In this document: positions 24,990-34,074 of the stretch, one piece after another
Numbering within the stretch: the first letter of the stretch is position 1
Layout of the letters: every line of letters starts with the position of its first letter
Assembly: GCA_963783855.1 (NCBI GenBank)
Contig: CAWAPE010000008.1
Coordinates: 1-64,000 of the forward strand
Length of the DNA: 64,000 nt
Source: JAKAGZ01 sp963783855
GTDB lineage: Bacteria > Bacteroidota > Ignavibacteria > Ignavibacteriales > Ignavibacteriaceae
Direction of reading: 5' to 3'
Notes under the pieces: model-generated
The model's input: the letters and a program-made list of their open reading frames with translations, nothing else
What the model was told of the DNA's origin: nothing
The model's database searches: none
Program-made: the position numbers and the translations under genes

Positions 24990-25103
24990 ACTCTCATAAC
25001 TTTTATTAGATTTTGAAAAAAAACAAAATGACAGCAAAATCATTTCTCATCAAAGTGAAATTGAGACTCTACACCTTATCCTTTTCTATTTGCGAAGCCC
25101 CTT

Positions 25104-26774
25104 CTACCTCAAATTCAGATACATAGAAACCAGCGCAAGATCCAGAACTATAAAAGAAATGTGAAAAACCGCTATTTTATATTTCTCATTAAATAGTACA
25201 AAAATCTTGTACCACATAAATATAACAAAACCAACCAGGAGACTCGGATCCACGAATTCAGTTTTTGAGTACCCTATGAAACTTTTGGAAATAATAAAGA
25301 GGATAATACTGACAAATACAATCAGGTCGACGCCTGAAATAAATGATATTTTTTTACCGACCAGGTTGTCCTTCAATAAAATAAACAACACGAACGACAA
25401 GGCAAGCAGGTAGAAGAATATGTTTGTAATATGTGCCAGCGTAGATTGATCAAAATTAAATTTATATATAAGCGGTGATGAATCACCTATAATTGAAGCA
25501 AAGATCAGCAGGTTAATTAATACAAAAAGCTCACCGTAACTTTTATTGTACATATTTTCAATCACCGAAATTACCTGGGAAACAACCACCATAAGTAAAA
25601 GAAGAAGCAGGTAATTGTGTGATACTCCATTACTTCCGGGAAATAAAAGGAAGAGAAGAATCAGAATAAGAAAGAATGCTAAGGGCATTAAAATAAGCCT
25701 GTAAAACAGAATTAATTTCCCCTGCATATAGCGAAACTTTGGAAACAGATTTTTTATTGCCCTAAAACGGGCCACCATTTTCAATATCGGGTTAATAAAA
25801 ATGAGAACAGCTGTAAGTACGACAAAAAGGCATATAGCAACAAAGTGAGAATAATACAGGTAATAAATTGCAATAACCGAATATAGTGCGGAGAATCCCA
25901 TCAATACAAAGACTGTAATTTTATGACTGAAATTATTATAGTATATAATGTGATGAATATGACTGCTGTCAGCCACAAAAGGGTTCCTCTTCTCGTAAAT
26001 TCTTAATATCATTACTTTCAGTGTGTCAACTATAGGCACACCTAAAATAATAACCGGGAATGTCAGATCAATTGCTTTACTATTGGGTACATAACCCGTT
26101 AAGATCGTCAGAACTACAATGAAAAGGCCAAGCGAAAGCGCCCCGGTATCCCCTAAAAATACTCTCGCCGGGTAGGCATTAAATTTTAGAAAACCCAGCA
26201 GAGATCCGATAAGTGCTGAAGTAATAATTAGCAGGAGCCTGTTTTCTATATCGAGGCCGACAAGAAATATTACAGTGACAACGAGCAGTGCAAGTCCGCT
26301 TGAAAGCCCGTCCAGCCCATCCATTAAATTGAAGGCATTAATAACGCCGATGACAAAAGAAATTATTATTATGGACCCGGCTAAAGGAGGGAAATTAATC
26401 CCCAAAAGAGTTACATAATCAAAATGCCGGAAGATAAAAAACAACAGTATAAATGAGACCAGCAATTGTGTTAATAATTTTGTATACCATTTCACTTTTA
26501 GTATATCGTCAGCCAGCCCTATTGCCGCAATCATCAAAGCAGAAGGTATAAAAAATCTGATAAAACCTATGTCGTTATAGAACCCCACAATCGCAATAAT
26601 AGTGACGAAAAATATAATTATCCCACCACCACGCGGAATTGAAACAGTATTGATCCTTCGTTCTTCTCCGGGCTTATCAACAATATTACTCTTTACCAGG
26701 TAATTGATAAGGTAAGGAGTAACCGCTATTGTGATAAGAAGACTGGAAAAAAATATTATAAAATAATTTATCAT
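25104..26774 (-). CDS. WecA/MraY-like glycosyl-phosphate transferase, extended
   Basis: The 556-residue integral membrane protein probably starts surface glycan assembly by moving a sugar-1-phosphate to undecaprenyl phosphate. The first about 330 residues show GLADDILKVKWYTKLLTQLL (Asp pair), FNLMDGLDGLSSGLAL, NAYPARVFLGDTGALSLG and VADSSHIHHIIYYNN, the HIHH motif of the WecA branch. Residues about 330-556 add roughly six extra transmembrane helices of unknown role, so the protein is much longer than standard WecA. It lies at the downstream end of the polysaccharide cluster. The sugar substrate cannot be told from the sequence. Confidence 0.85.
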   Translation of the reverse strand: MINYFIIFFSSLLITIAVTPYLINYLVKSNIVDKPGEERRINTVSIPRGGGIIIFFVTIIAIVGFYNDIGFIRFFIPSALMIAAIGLADDILKVKWYTKLLTQLLVSFILLFFIFRHFDYVTLLGINFPPLAGSIIIISFVIGVINAFNLMDGLDGLSSGLALLVVTVIFLVGLDIENRLLLIITSALIGSLLGFLKFNAYPARVFLGDTGALSLGLFIVVLTILTGYVPNSKAIDLTFPVIILGVPIVDTLKVMILRIYEKRNPFVADSSHIHHIIYYNNFSHKITVFVLMGFSALYSVIAIYYLYYSHFVAICLFVVLTAVLIFINPILKMVARFRAIKNLFPKFRYMQGKLILFYRLILMPLAFFLILILLFLLFPGSNGVSHNYLLLLLLMVVVSQVISVIENMYNKSYGELFVLINLLIFASIIGDSSPLIYKFNFDQSTLAHITNIFFYLLALSFVLFILLKDNLVGKKISFISGVDLIVFVSIILFIISKSFIGYSKTEFVDPSLLVGFVIFMWYKIFVLFNEKYKIAVFHISFIVLDLALVSMYLNLR

Positions 26775-26937
26775 ATAGAAAATTGATTTAAGCTATCAAC
26801 AAAAGGATATCTGTTTTTGTCATAAAGAATACTGCAGAAAGCGGATGTTATGTCTTAAGCTTCCCCTTCCCACATTTAACGAAATTACAACTTGTCTATC
26901 CGGATAATAAGAATAATTGATAAAAAATACTTTCCTA

Positions 26938-27738
26938 TTAATTCCGGTTACTAAGAACAAACTGGTTTATCTTCCTGGCATTCTTAAAAAAAAGAGCCAT
27001 CAAAGGAAACGGAATTGCATTGATCTTTAATGCCCTGTAATCTTCCCTGCTTTTTCGAATAACAGAAGCAATATTTTTATTGCTGGCACCGCCCGCACGC
27101 ATTTTAATAGTAACTTCAGGCAGATAGGTTGTAGAAATTTTCTGTTTTGCCAAAAATCTTAATATAATTTCGTAATCAGCTGCAATTCTAAAGGATGTAT
27201 CGAACATACCAAATTTATCATAAATATTCTTTTTAACGCAAAATGTAGGATGAGGCGGCATCCAGCCTTTATTTAATGAACCTGGATTAAATTCCCCGGA
27301 TTTCCAGTAGCGCAAAATTTTATCCGGGTCATTTTTATAAACATATTCAAGGTCTGAGTATACCGAATCGGTTCCTTTCTCTTCAAATGCTTTTGCGATT
27401 TTACTTATTACATTTTCATCCTTAAAAATATCGTCTGAATGAAGGAAACCCACAACATCGCCTGTTGCCATTTTCAAACCTTTATTCAGCGCATCATATA
27501 TTCCGGAATCAGCTTCGCTGATAATGATTAGTGAATAGGTTGTAGTGTGTGGATAGTCATTCTGAGTCCCGACAAATCGGGATAAACTCCGACGAAGAAT
27601 CTCCTTTCCTCCATCTGTAGAACCTCCATCCACAATTATATGTTCTACGTTTTTGTATGTCTGATTTCGAACACATTCAATCGCGCGTAGCAACCCGGTT
27701 TTGTTGTTTTTAACTGCAGTAATTATTGAAAATTTCAC
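26938..27738 (-). CDS. GT2 family glycosyltransferase with in-frame repeat
   Basis: The 266-residue protein has the GT-A fold of WcaA-type glycosyltransferases: FSIITAVKNNKTGLLRAIECV, IIVDGGSTDGGKEIL, ISEADSGIYDALNKGLKMATGDVVGFLHSDD (with DSD-type metal site), and WMPPHPTFCVKKNIY. Between GGSTDGGKEIL and IISEADSG there are about 20 extra residues (RRSLSRFVGTQNDYPHTTTY). They are encoded by a palindromic intergenic-type repeat inserted in frame, and relatives have a much shorter link here. The enzyme probably still folds, since the loop lies between motifs, but activity is uncertain. Confidence 0.85.
   Translation of the reverse strand: MKFSIITAVKNNKTGLLRAIECVRNQTYKNVEHIIVDGGSTDGGKEILRRSLSRFVGTQNDYPHTTTYSLIIISEADSGIYDALNKGLKMATGDVVGFLHSDDIFKDENVISKIAKAFEEKGTDSVYSDLEYVYKNDPDKILRYWKSGEFNPGSLNKGWMPPHPTFCVKKNIYDKFGMFDTSFRIAADYEIILRFLAKQKISTTYLPEVTIKMRAGGASNKNIASVIRKSREDYRALKINAIPFPLMALFFKNARKINQFVLSNRN
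27556..27608. repeat. Palindromic repeat inside GT2 coding sequence
   Basis: The core TCCCGACAAATCGGGA (27567-27582) is a perfect 6-bp hairpin. Outside it GAGT/ACTC and ATTCT/AGAAT continue the imperfect symmetry. The whole unit, of the form CATTCTGAGT...CGAAGAATCTCC, matches the look of dispersed intergenic repeats of this group but lies within a gene in frame. Confidence 0.65.
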
Positions 27739-27745
27739 AAATAAT

Positions 27746-27793
27746 AGTGATTAGTGATTAGTGATTAGTAATTAGTAATTAGTAATTAGTTAG
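27746..27793 (+). repeat. Heptamer array AGTRATT, downstream of S23 gene
   Basis: About seven tandem copies of a 7-base unit (AGTGATT then AGTAATT) occupy the gap between the glycosyltransferase start and the S23 gene end. The same heptamer type occurs in inverted orientation beyond the other end of the S23 gene. Confidence 0.8.
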
Positions 27794-27810
27794 TAGTTAT
27801 CAGAAAATAA

Positions 27811-28203
27811 TTATTTGGATCCAGTATATTTATTTTTATCTTTTTCTGTTAACGATTTTCTAAGTCCGTGGATCATTTTTTGAATTTCAGTCAGCTCTGT
27901 TAATATGATATCTGCCTGTGATTGATTTAAATAATTTAGGTTATTTGAAATTACTATCTGTGTTTCCAATTCCGATGCACTTCCCAACGAAATAGAAAGA
28001 AAATTTCTGAACTCTTTTACAGATGATCGTGCAGCGCCTTCTGCAATATTTGAAGGTATAGAAATTGCTGATCTACGAATTTGGGACGTGAGGCAATATA
28101 ATTCTTCTTTAGGAAATCTTTTTGTTAATTGATAAATACTTGTTACAAGTTTTATTGACTTCGACCATACTTTCAAATCCCTGTGTGTTCTTAGATTTTT
28201 CAT
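27811..28203 (-). CDS. Four-helix-bundle protein (S23/23S-IVS family)
   Basis: The 130-residue protein matches the TIGR02436/S23 family: LRTHRDLKVWSKSIKLVTSIYQLTKRFPKEELYCLTSQIRRSAISIPSNIAEGAAR at the N terminus, and FLSISLGSASELETQIVISNNLNYL after it. Family members occur inside intervening sequences of 23S rRNA genes and as stand-alone genes. The related Avd is an accessory of diversity-generating retroelements. The molecular role is not established. Here the gene interrupts a glycan operon and is flanked by inverted heptamer arrays, suggesting it arrived as a unit. No rRNA sequence surrounds it. Confidence 0.88.
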   Translation of the reverse strand: MKNLRTHRDLKVWSKSIKLVTSIYQLTKRFPKEELYCLTSQIRRSAISIPSNIAEGAARSSVKEFRNFLSISLGSASELETQIVISNNLNYLNQSQADIILTELTEIQKMIHGLRKSLTEKDKNKYTGSK

Positions 28204-28243
28204 TTAAACCCCAACTTTTATTTGATACTCTGCAATAACAACA

Positions 28244-28283
28244 CTGATTATTTCTTACTCATCACTACTTACTGATTACTACT
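28244..28283 (-). repeat. Heptamer array AGTRATN, upstream of S23 gene
   Basis: On the minus strand the sequence reads AGTAATC AGTAAGT AGTGATG AGTAAGA, degenerate 7-base units of the same AGTRAT type as at 27746-27793. There the units read AGTRATT on the plus strand. The two arrays are thus inverted relative to each other around the S23 gene. Confidence 0.6.
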
Positions 28284-28345
28284 TCCTGGTAACAAAACAA
28301 TTTCCTAATACCAAATAATCCAATGTTATTAATAAAAAATCTTAA

Positions 28346-28909
28346 TCAAATATTGATTACCCTTTCCTTTACTTTAACTGCCGGATTTCCTTGATAAATT
28401 CCATAAGCTTCCGAATCCTTTGTCAGCACGCTCCCCGCAGTAAGGACTGAATGAGAACGCATTGTAATGCCCGGACATACAATTGCTTTTGCTCCAACCC
28501 AAACACCTTCCTCCAATACTATTTCCCCAACAATTAAATCAAAAGTTTCTTTTTTGTAATTATGATTGCCGGTTAAAAGCAACGCGCCCTGAGAAATACT
28601 AACATTATCGGCAATTTTAATTTTACCCAAATTATCTATCCAGCAATTTTCCCCCAGCCATACATTACTGCCGATTTCCAAAAACCAGGGATATTTAATA
28701 TTTACGTAGGGTTTAATATTTATATTTATGCCGGCCTTTGCCCCAAAAATTTTAAGAAGAGCAACTTTTAATGAACTTGGCCAGGGAAAACCGGTCTTAA
28801 AGAAACATAAATTCACGAAATACCAAAGCATTCTTTTTAGAAAACTACCCGGGTTATACCAGCTATTATTAAATTTTGATAAATCAACTTTTTTAACTGC
28901 CAATTTCAA
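28346..28909 (-). CDS. WcaF-like acetyltransferase
   Basis: The 187-residue left-handed beta-helix acyltransferase has hexapeptide repeats (AGININIKPYVNIKYPWFLEIGSNVWLGENCWIDNLGKIKIADNVSISQGALLLTG). Its catalytic-type His lies in GNHNY, and GEIVLEEGVWVGAKAIVCPGITMRSHSVLTAGSVLTKDSE follows. The N-terminal part (WYNPGSFLKRMLWYFVNLCFF) matches colanic acid-type WcaF proteins. It would transfer acetyl from acetyl-CoA to a sugar of the repeat unit at the cytoplasmic face. It overlaps the preceding glycosyltransferase gene by 17 bases, so the two are translationally coupled. Confidence 0.88.
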   Translation of the reverse strand: MKLAVKKVDLSKFNNSWYNPGSFLKRMLWYFVNLCFFKTGFPWPSSLKVALLKIFGAKAGININIKPYVNIKYPWFLEIGSNVWLGENCWIDNLGKIKIADNVSISQGALLLTGNHNYKKETFDLIVGEIVLEEGVWVGAKAIVCPGITMRSHSVLTAGSVLTKDSEAYGIYQGNPAVKVKERVINI

Positions 28910-29816
28910 TTCCGTAATATTCTTTTATTATTTCAGGTATAGATTTTTTTTCTTTCTTGGCTCTTCTTTCAATATCATAAATTTTTGCGTCTACAAGAAA
29001 TCGGTACCAGAAACCTTGTAGGAAATGCCAGATTAAGCCGGGTACTCCATCCATAAAACCAAGTTTAAATAAATAACGATAGATAAAGTAGAAAAGTGGA
29101 CGGATGAATAAGGGCATTTTTAGATAAATTCTTTCTTTCAACCACCTCTTCCTTTTATCCTGAGTACTATTTAATGATGGATTTAATACTTCCGTTCTAT
29201 TAAAACCATACCTGGTTTTTAATACATCTATCGCTTCTCTTGTTGAATAACTATTATGTTTATTGATCCACCAGGTTAGATTGTTCAAATTATCGTCAAC
29301 TATATCATTTTCAAATATTATTGTCTTCCCTTCGTTTATTTTTATATGTTCGTCCATTAATTTTTCTTCAAATTTTCCGGAACCATAGCGCCATAATCTC
29401 AATAAATAAGTAGGATAATAACCACCGTGCCTGATCCATTTATTCATAAAATAAACACGCCGTTTCAACATTATACCGGTTATATCTCTTGAAAGCTTTG
29501 GTAATTCTGTTTTTATTTCTTCAACTAATTCATGCGTTAAATATTCATCGGCATCAAGTTTCAATATCCAATCTGTTTTTATAGGTAAGTTTCTTAAACC
29601 CCAATTGAATTGCAACGCGTGATTTCCTTCCCAGGAATGCTTGATACACGTTGCCCCAAGAGATTCTGCAATATTAATTGTATTATCACTTGAATCAGAA
29701 TCTATTATAAATGTATTAGAGACAATGTTTTTTGCACTGTTTATGCAGCGTTCTATTTGTTTTTCTTCATTACAGGTAAGGATTATAACACTTATAGGTA
29801 AAGTAGTAGAATTCAT
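28893..29816 (-). CDS. GT2 glycosyltransferase (WaaE/KdtX-like)
   Basis: The 307-residue protein has ISVIILTCNEEKQIERCINSAKNIV, FIIDSDSSDNTINIAESLGA, HSWEGNHALQFNWGL and ILKLDADEYLTHEL. This is the pattern of the WaaE/KdtX branch of GT2, which adds sugars to lipopolysaccharide core or glycans. The C-terminal about 120 residues contain a hydrophobic, probably membrane-associated segment (LKMPLFIRPLFYFIYRYLFKLGFMDG). It overlaps neighbours at both ends (4 bases with the GT4 gene, 17 with wcaF). Donor and acceptor are unknown. Confidence 0.88.
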   Translation of the reverse strand: MNSTTLPISVIILTCNEEKQIERCINSAKNIVSNTFIIDSDSSDNTINIAESLGATCIKHSWEGNHALQFNWGLRNLPIKTDWILKLDADEYLTHELVEEIKTELPKLSRDITGIMLKRRVYFMNKWIRHGGYYPTYLLRLWRYGSGKFEEKLMDEHIKINEGKTIIFENDIVDDNLNNLTWWINKHNSYSTREAIDVLKTRYGFNRTEVLNPSLNSTQDKRKRWLKERIYLKMPLFIRPLFYFIYRYLFKLGFMDGVPGLIWHFLQGFWYRFLVDAKIYDIERRAKKEKKSIPEIIKEYYGIEIGS

Positions 29817-30976
29817 CTTTTATAATCCTTTAAAATGCCTCTGTATGCTTCTATCATCTGTTCAGCAACCTTTTCTATATCATATTTTTCTTCAACAAGA
29901 TTTTTTCCGTTTTCTGAAATAGCTTTTCTTAATTTTTCATTTTCAACTAGCTGTTTCATTCCTTTGTATAAACTGCCAACTTCCGTTTTTACAATGATGC
30001 CGGCTTTTGCATCCGCTACTTCTTTATATATGCCAACTTTATCTGAAACTACAACCGGTGTTTCACAAGCCATTGCCTCAACAACAGTCATTCCGAAATT
30101 TTCACTGTAGGACGGTAATACAAACATCAAAGCCTTTTTATAAAGAGACCATTTTTCATCATCAATCAAGCCGGTAAAAATTATTCTTTCTTCCAAATTT
30201 TCTTTTTTAACAATACGCTCTACTTCCTTTTTATACCCCTCATTATCTGGACCCGCTATTACAAGGTTAAGATCATATTCTCTAATTAATTTTGAAAAAG
30301 CAGGAATAAGCAAATTAAACCCTTTTTTCTTTGAAATTCTCCCTAATGAAAGAATATATTTCTTATCAGAGTTTAATAATCCATCTTCCTTATAGTCTAT
30401 TTCAGATAAATCAATACCGTTAGGCACCATAAACGAATTACTCTTTATGTGTAAATAATTTTTTACTTTTTCTTGTTCGTCTTCTGTTGTGTAATGAAGG
30501 GCCGAGGCTTTTTCTATATAATATTTGGCAAAAAGTGTCCAATATATTTTTTTTATATTTGAAGATTTAATCTCTACTGTCTCTTTATATAATGTCCCAT
30601 GGGGTGCAATAATATATGGTCTACCTTTTAATAAGCCTAATATACTACCGGCTAAAACAGGAAAATTCCAAACTGCAGTAATATGAACAAGATCATAATT
30701 TTTAATTATTTTTCTAATTTCGAAAAATAAGGGGATTGAAAAATTATAATGTTCATAGCCGATAAAATTTAGATACTTAACTCTTACACCATCCAGATTA
30801 CTCCATCTTCCTTTACGTTCTGCACTTTGATCACTGTCTAATCCAGCGGTTGTAGTAAGTACATCAACCATTACTCCTTTTTTCACCAGTGCCTTATTAA
30901 GTAAATGAACTGATTGAATCGGCCCACCAAACTTAATTGCTGGATAATATGAAGGTGAGATGTGAAGGATTTTCAT
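29813..30976 (-). CDS. GT4 glycosyltransferase
   Basis: The 387-residue GT-B enzyme starts MKILHISPSYYPAIKFGGPIQSVHLLNKAL, the usual N-terminal domain for acceptor binding. Its C-terminal donor domain has ILSLGRISKKKGFNLLIPAF and VLPSYSENFGMTVVEAMACETPVVVSDKVGI, the EX7E motif. Length is normal for a retaining family 4 enzyme. It lies in the same minus-strand operon as its neighbours and likely adds one sugar of the surface glycan repeat unit. Donor specificity cannot be read from the sequence. Confidence 0.9.
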   Translation of the reverse strand: MKILHISPSYYPAIKFGGPIQSVHLLNKALVKKGVMVDVLTTTAGLDSDQSAERKGRWSNLDGVRVKYLNFIGYEHYNFSIPLFFEIRKIIKNYDLVHITAVWNFPVLAGSILGLLKGRPYIIAPHGTLYKETVEIKSSNIKKIYWTLFAKYYIEKASALHYTTEDEQEKVKNYLHIKSNSFMVPNGIDLSEIDYKEDGLLNSDKKYILSLGRISKKKGFNLLIPAFSKLIREYDLNLVIAGPDNEGYKKEVERIVKKENLEERIIFTGLIDDEKWSLYKKALMFVLPSYSENFGMTVVEAMACETPVVVSDKVGIYKEVADAKAGIIVKTEVGSLYKGMKQLVENEKLRKAISENGKNLVEEKYDIEKVAEQMIEAYRGILKDYKR

Positions 30977-31017
30977 GTAGTAAATAATTTAAGGTTGTTT
31001 AGAGATTTTCGTAAAAA

Positions 31018-32103
31018 TTAAAAATCATCTTTAGTTTTTAAAAACTTCAAAAAATTTGCAGCATGTATTTCTGGAGTAATAGATTTAGAAAGTTGATTGC
31101 TTCTTTCTGAGAATTCAATTAGTTCATTATCACTCAAATTAAAAAGTCTCTTTAATTTACTCTTTAGACTATTGATATCATTCGATTTAAATAAATACCC
31201 GTTATATCCCTCCTTCAAAAAAATACTTGTAGCACCACAAACATTTGACGCTATTATTGGTAGGCCTGCAGATGCAAATTCGTGAATAACTACGCCAAAC
31301 TGTTCAAATGAGCTCGCCAAGCAGAAAGCTCCCGATTTTTCTATCTCATTAACCAAATAATCTGGCTGTAAAAAATCCTTAATTATAATTTTATTATTAT
31401 CTCTATTTTTCCTAACAATTTCTTCTTTAAGTGAGCCATTTCCAACCAGTGTTAAAGTCCAGCCCTTTTTATCAATGATTTCTTTATACGCTTTTATTAG
31501 TAACTCAATGCCTTTTTCTTTTTCAAAACGACCGACGAATAATAGATTATGTGGATATCTTTGTTTTTTAAGCATTAAACATTTTCTAAAAATATTATTA
31601 AAAAGATCTTTGCTTGCTGATAGAAAGGGATATAATACATTTTCTCTTTTAAAACCTAGTAAACGCGCATATTCGTGTTGATAAAAGCCGGCAACCATTA
31701 TATAATTAAAGTATTTTCTTATCAGGAAACGGGAAAATACCACCGCTACTTTTTGCCTGAAATTTCCACGCCATTGTGTGTCACAACCAGCTATTACGGG
31801 TATATTTTTCTGCTTAGCAAATTTAGCTATTTTCAAATAATCCTTATCTATCCATCCGGAAGCAAAAATAAACTTTGGATTATACTTTTTTATCATCTCA
31901 ATAATATCATTATTACAAGTTTCACTTTTACTATAATATTTGATTCTATCTATAACAGGCAACTGGTATGGCGCGTCTTCGGAAACGGGATAATGAACCA
32001 GGTGAATATACAAATTTGTAATTTTTATAACTGCCTTTATTCCTTCAATTGTATAAGGCATTACTTTAGTATAAAGATAAAGTGCATTCATATTTACGTT
32101 CAC
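31018..32103 (-). CDS. GT4 glycosyltransferase
   Basis: The 361-residue GT-B protein has a divergent N-terminal half (MNVNMNALYLYTKVMPYTIEG..., IVMVAGFYQHEYARLLGF type loop). The C-terminal donor domain is clear: NLLFVGRFEKEKGIELLIKAYKEI, GAFCLASSFEQFGVVIHEFASAGLPIIASNVCG, with an EX7E-like arrangement. It overlaps the upstream GT2 gene by 4 bases. It is part of the polysaccharide operon; the sugar transferred is unknown. Confidence 0.88.
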   Translation of the reverse strand: MNVNMNALYLYTKVMPYTIEGIKAVIKITNLYIHLVHYPVSEDAPYQLPVIDRIKYYSKSETCNNDIIEMIKKYNPKFIFASGWIDKDYLKIAKFAKQKNIPVIAGCDTQWRGNFRQKVAVVFSRFLIRKYFNYIMVAGFYQHEYARLLGFKRENVLYPFLSASKDLFNNIFRKCLMLKKQRYPHNLLFVGRFEKEKGIELLIKAYKEIIDKKGWTLTLVGNGSLKEEIVRKNRDNNKIIIKDFLQPDYLVNEIEKSGAFCLASSFEQFGVVIHEFASAGLPIIASNVCGATSIFLKEGYNGYLFKSNDINSLKSKLKRLFNLSDNELIEFSERSNQLSKSITPEIHAANFLKFLKTKDDF

Positions 32104-32852
32104 GAAATAATCCGATATAAATATTTATAATAAAAATGTGATAAAAGGTTATAATCTTGGATATATTTTATAAGTAAACTTTTCCGATCCTTTTTATATT
32201 GCCTATTCATTCTCCCTGAACCAGATATTGAATCAGGATGAATTCTAAAATTTGCCACAGGAAAATGATCCCTGACAATATTTATATTTTTTAATTTTAA
32301 GACATTTATGAAATATTCGCCATCCATACAGGTTTTATTATCTTCATTTAACGGACCTGCTACTTTAAATATATTTGAAGTCCAGAAAGAACTTTGTTGA
32401 GGAATTGCAAAATGGCCATATACCTGGGCTAAAAATGTTGTTCGTTTCGCACTTACTCTCCTAACTCTATTACCTCTCTGATCAATTATATAAATATCCG
32501 AATAATAGAAATCAAAATTTTTATCAAGAAAAACCTCCGCAACATGATTTAATGCTCCTGGCATAAAGGCATCGTCTGAGTTCAACCAGCATAAAATTTC
32601 ACCCGTTGCTTTTTTAAAGCCGGTATTAATAGCATGACTCTGACCCTTATCGTGTTTACTCTGCCAGTAAGTTAATTTATCGGAATATTTTTTTATTATT
32701 TCTACGCTGTTATCCGTACTTCCGCCGTCAATGATAATATATTCCAAATTAGGATAATCCTGCCCGATTACAGATAAAATTGTCTCTTCAAGATATTTCC
32801 CCTGGTTAAAAGAAGGTGTTACAATAGTTATTTTAGGATATTTTTTTATCAT
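32100..32852 (-). CDS. GT2 glycosyltransferase
   Basis: The 250-residue GT-A enzyme has ITIVTPSFNQGKYLEETILSVIGQDYPNLEYIIIDGGSTDNSVEI, YWQSKHDKGQSHAINTGFKKATGEILCWLNSDDAF (metal site), and QQSSFWTSNIFKVAGPLNEDNKTCMDGEYF. It closely resembles the WcaA-type enzyme at 26938 but has the normal short linker between GGSTD and the SKHDKG motif, a useful comparison showing the insertion there. It overlaps the end of wzy by 20 bases. Confidence 0.9.
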   Translation of the reverse strand: MIKKYPKITIVTPSFNQGKYLEETILSVIGQDYPNLEYIIIDGGSTDNSVEIIKKYSDKLTYWQSKHDKGQSHAINTGFKKATGEILCWLNSDDAFMPGALNHVAEVFLDKNFDFYYSDIYIIDQRGNRVRRVSAKRTTFLAQVYGHFAIPQQSSFWTSNIFKVAGPLNEDNKTCMDGEYFINVLKLKNINIVRDHFPVANFRIHPDSISGSGRMNRQYKKDRKSLLIKYIQDYNLLSHFYYKYLYRIIS

Positions 32853-34070
32853 TGTTCAGCTTTCTTTGTGTAAGTGACAAATTAAATAATACAATAGTAA
32901 AAGCGGCGGTTAGAGGAAATGTAGTTCTAAGAAGGCCTAAAGGAGAAAAAAAGAAATTCCAACAACTTCCCACAACTATTACTGTGATGATGGGTAATAA
33001 ATGTGTAAAGTTATACCTATATATATATACAAATTCTTTTAACAACACTATAAGAATTCCGCTTACAGCAACAAAACCCAGAAAACCTGCATTTAACCAC
33101 GCACCAAATAATATGGAATGGGACGGTATAAAGCCCCTGTAAGTAAGATGGTTTACCCCTAATAATTGAGCAGTATAAAGATAATATTGACCTGTTACAT
33201 CCTGTGGCCAGGAACCATGTCCTATAATCGGCGCATTCAAAATGGCCTTTATAGCTACTATTATATCCAGGCGGCCATAAAATAATAACTCAAATGGATT
33301 ATATGGATTTGATGCTCTGCTTAAATCAAATTGGGCATTTGCACCACCAAACCCGTAATGCAATACCTGGTACACATAAAAAACATATCCTAAATAAAGT
33401 AATACCAGGCTAATTAATGCAGTTGTAATGATTTTTTTTTTGTAAAGCGAATATTCTTAATTTTAATATAAAGCAAAATTGATGACACTAAGTAAATTAA
33501 ACCATTGGAACGTGCATCAAGGGCCATACACACCAATCCATAAATGAAAAATAAGAGCAAAGTAATTTTGGGTTTCTTACGAGAATAAAAATAATATCCC
33601 AAAAGCATAAAGGCTGGGTTTAAGAACTCTACAAACCTTATTTTGAAATAATTTGTATTTTCATACCACATATTAATATCTAATTTACCCTGTCCAAATA
33701 TCAGGTTAACAACAAATAATGACAATAAATAATAGATAATGGCTTTAGGATCTTTGGCTAAATAATTTACGAGGAATATTGTTGATATCATCGCAAATAT
33801 AATAACAGCCCAGCCCCGTAAATAATTATGAGGAGCTGTATTATTTATTAAATCACTTATAATCTGTGCAAGTAGTAGAATAGTCAATCCGCCCAGTATA
33901 ATTTTTAAGTCTCTGTGTTTTTTTAACAAAACTTTTAAGTTTATGAAAGGGATAGTAAACAAAGCGAGCACTTCAGCCAGCATTAATTGACCGACTAAGT
34001 TAATTAATACACTCGTTGTACTGGCATAAGTGGCAAGAAAGAATTTGCTCCTGTTTTTCGAATTTTTCAT
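32833..34070 (-). pseudogene. O-antigen polymerase/ligase Wzy, frameshifted at T10 tract
   Basis: The reading starts at 34070 and continues for 218 residues of membrane protein (LTILLLAQIISDLIN, GWAVIIFAMISTIFLVNYL, FGQGKLDINMWYENTNYF) to IRFTKKKSLQLH and a stop. After a one-base shift at a run of ten T (33432-33441) it resumes as KKIITTALISLVLLYLGYVF, then YRGFIPSHSILFGAWLNAGFLGFVAVSG. The joined product of about 410 residues has the helix pattern and large periplasmic loop of Wzy/WaaL proteins. The single homopolymer shift could be phase variation, a genuine mutation or a sequencing error. It would polymerise the repeat units in the periplasm. Confidence 0.75.
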
Positions 34071-34074
34071 TTCT

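Noticed and set aside
27746..27793. A CRISPR array
   Set aside because: The 7-base units are directly adjacent with no spacers and no cas genes are nearby; it is a simple tandem repeat.
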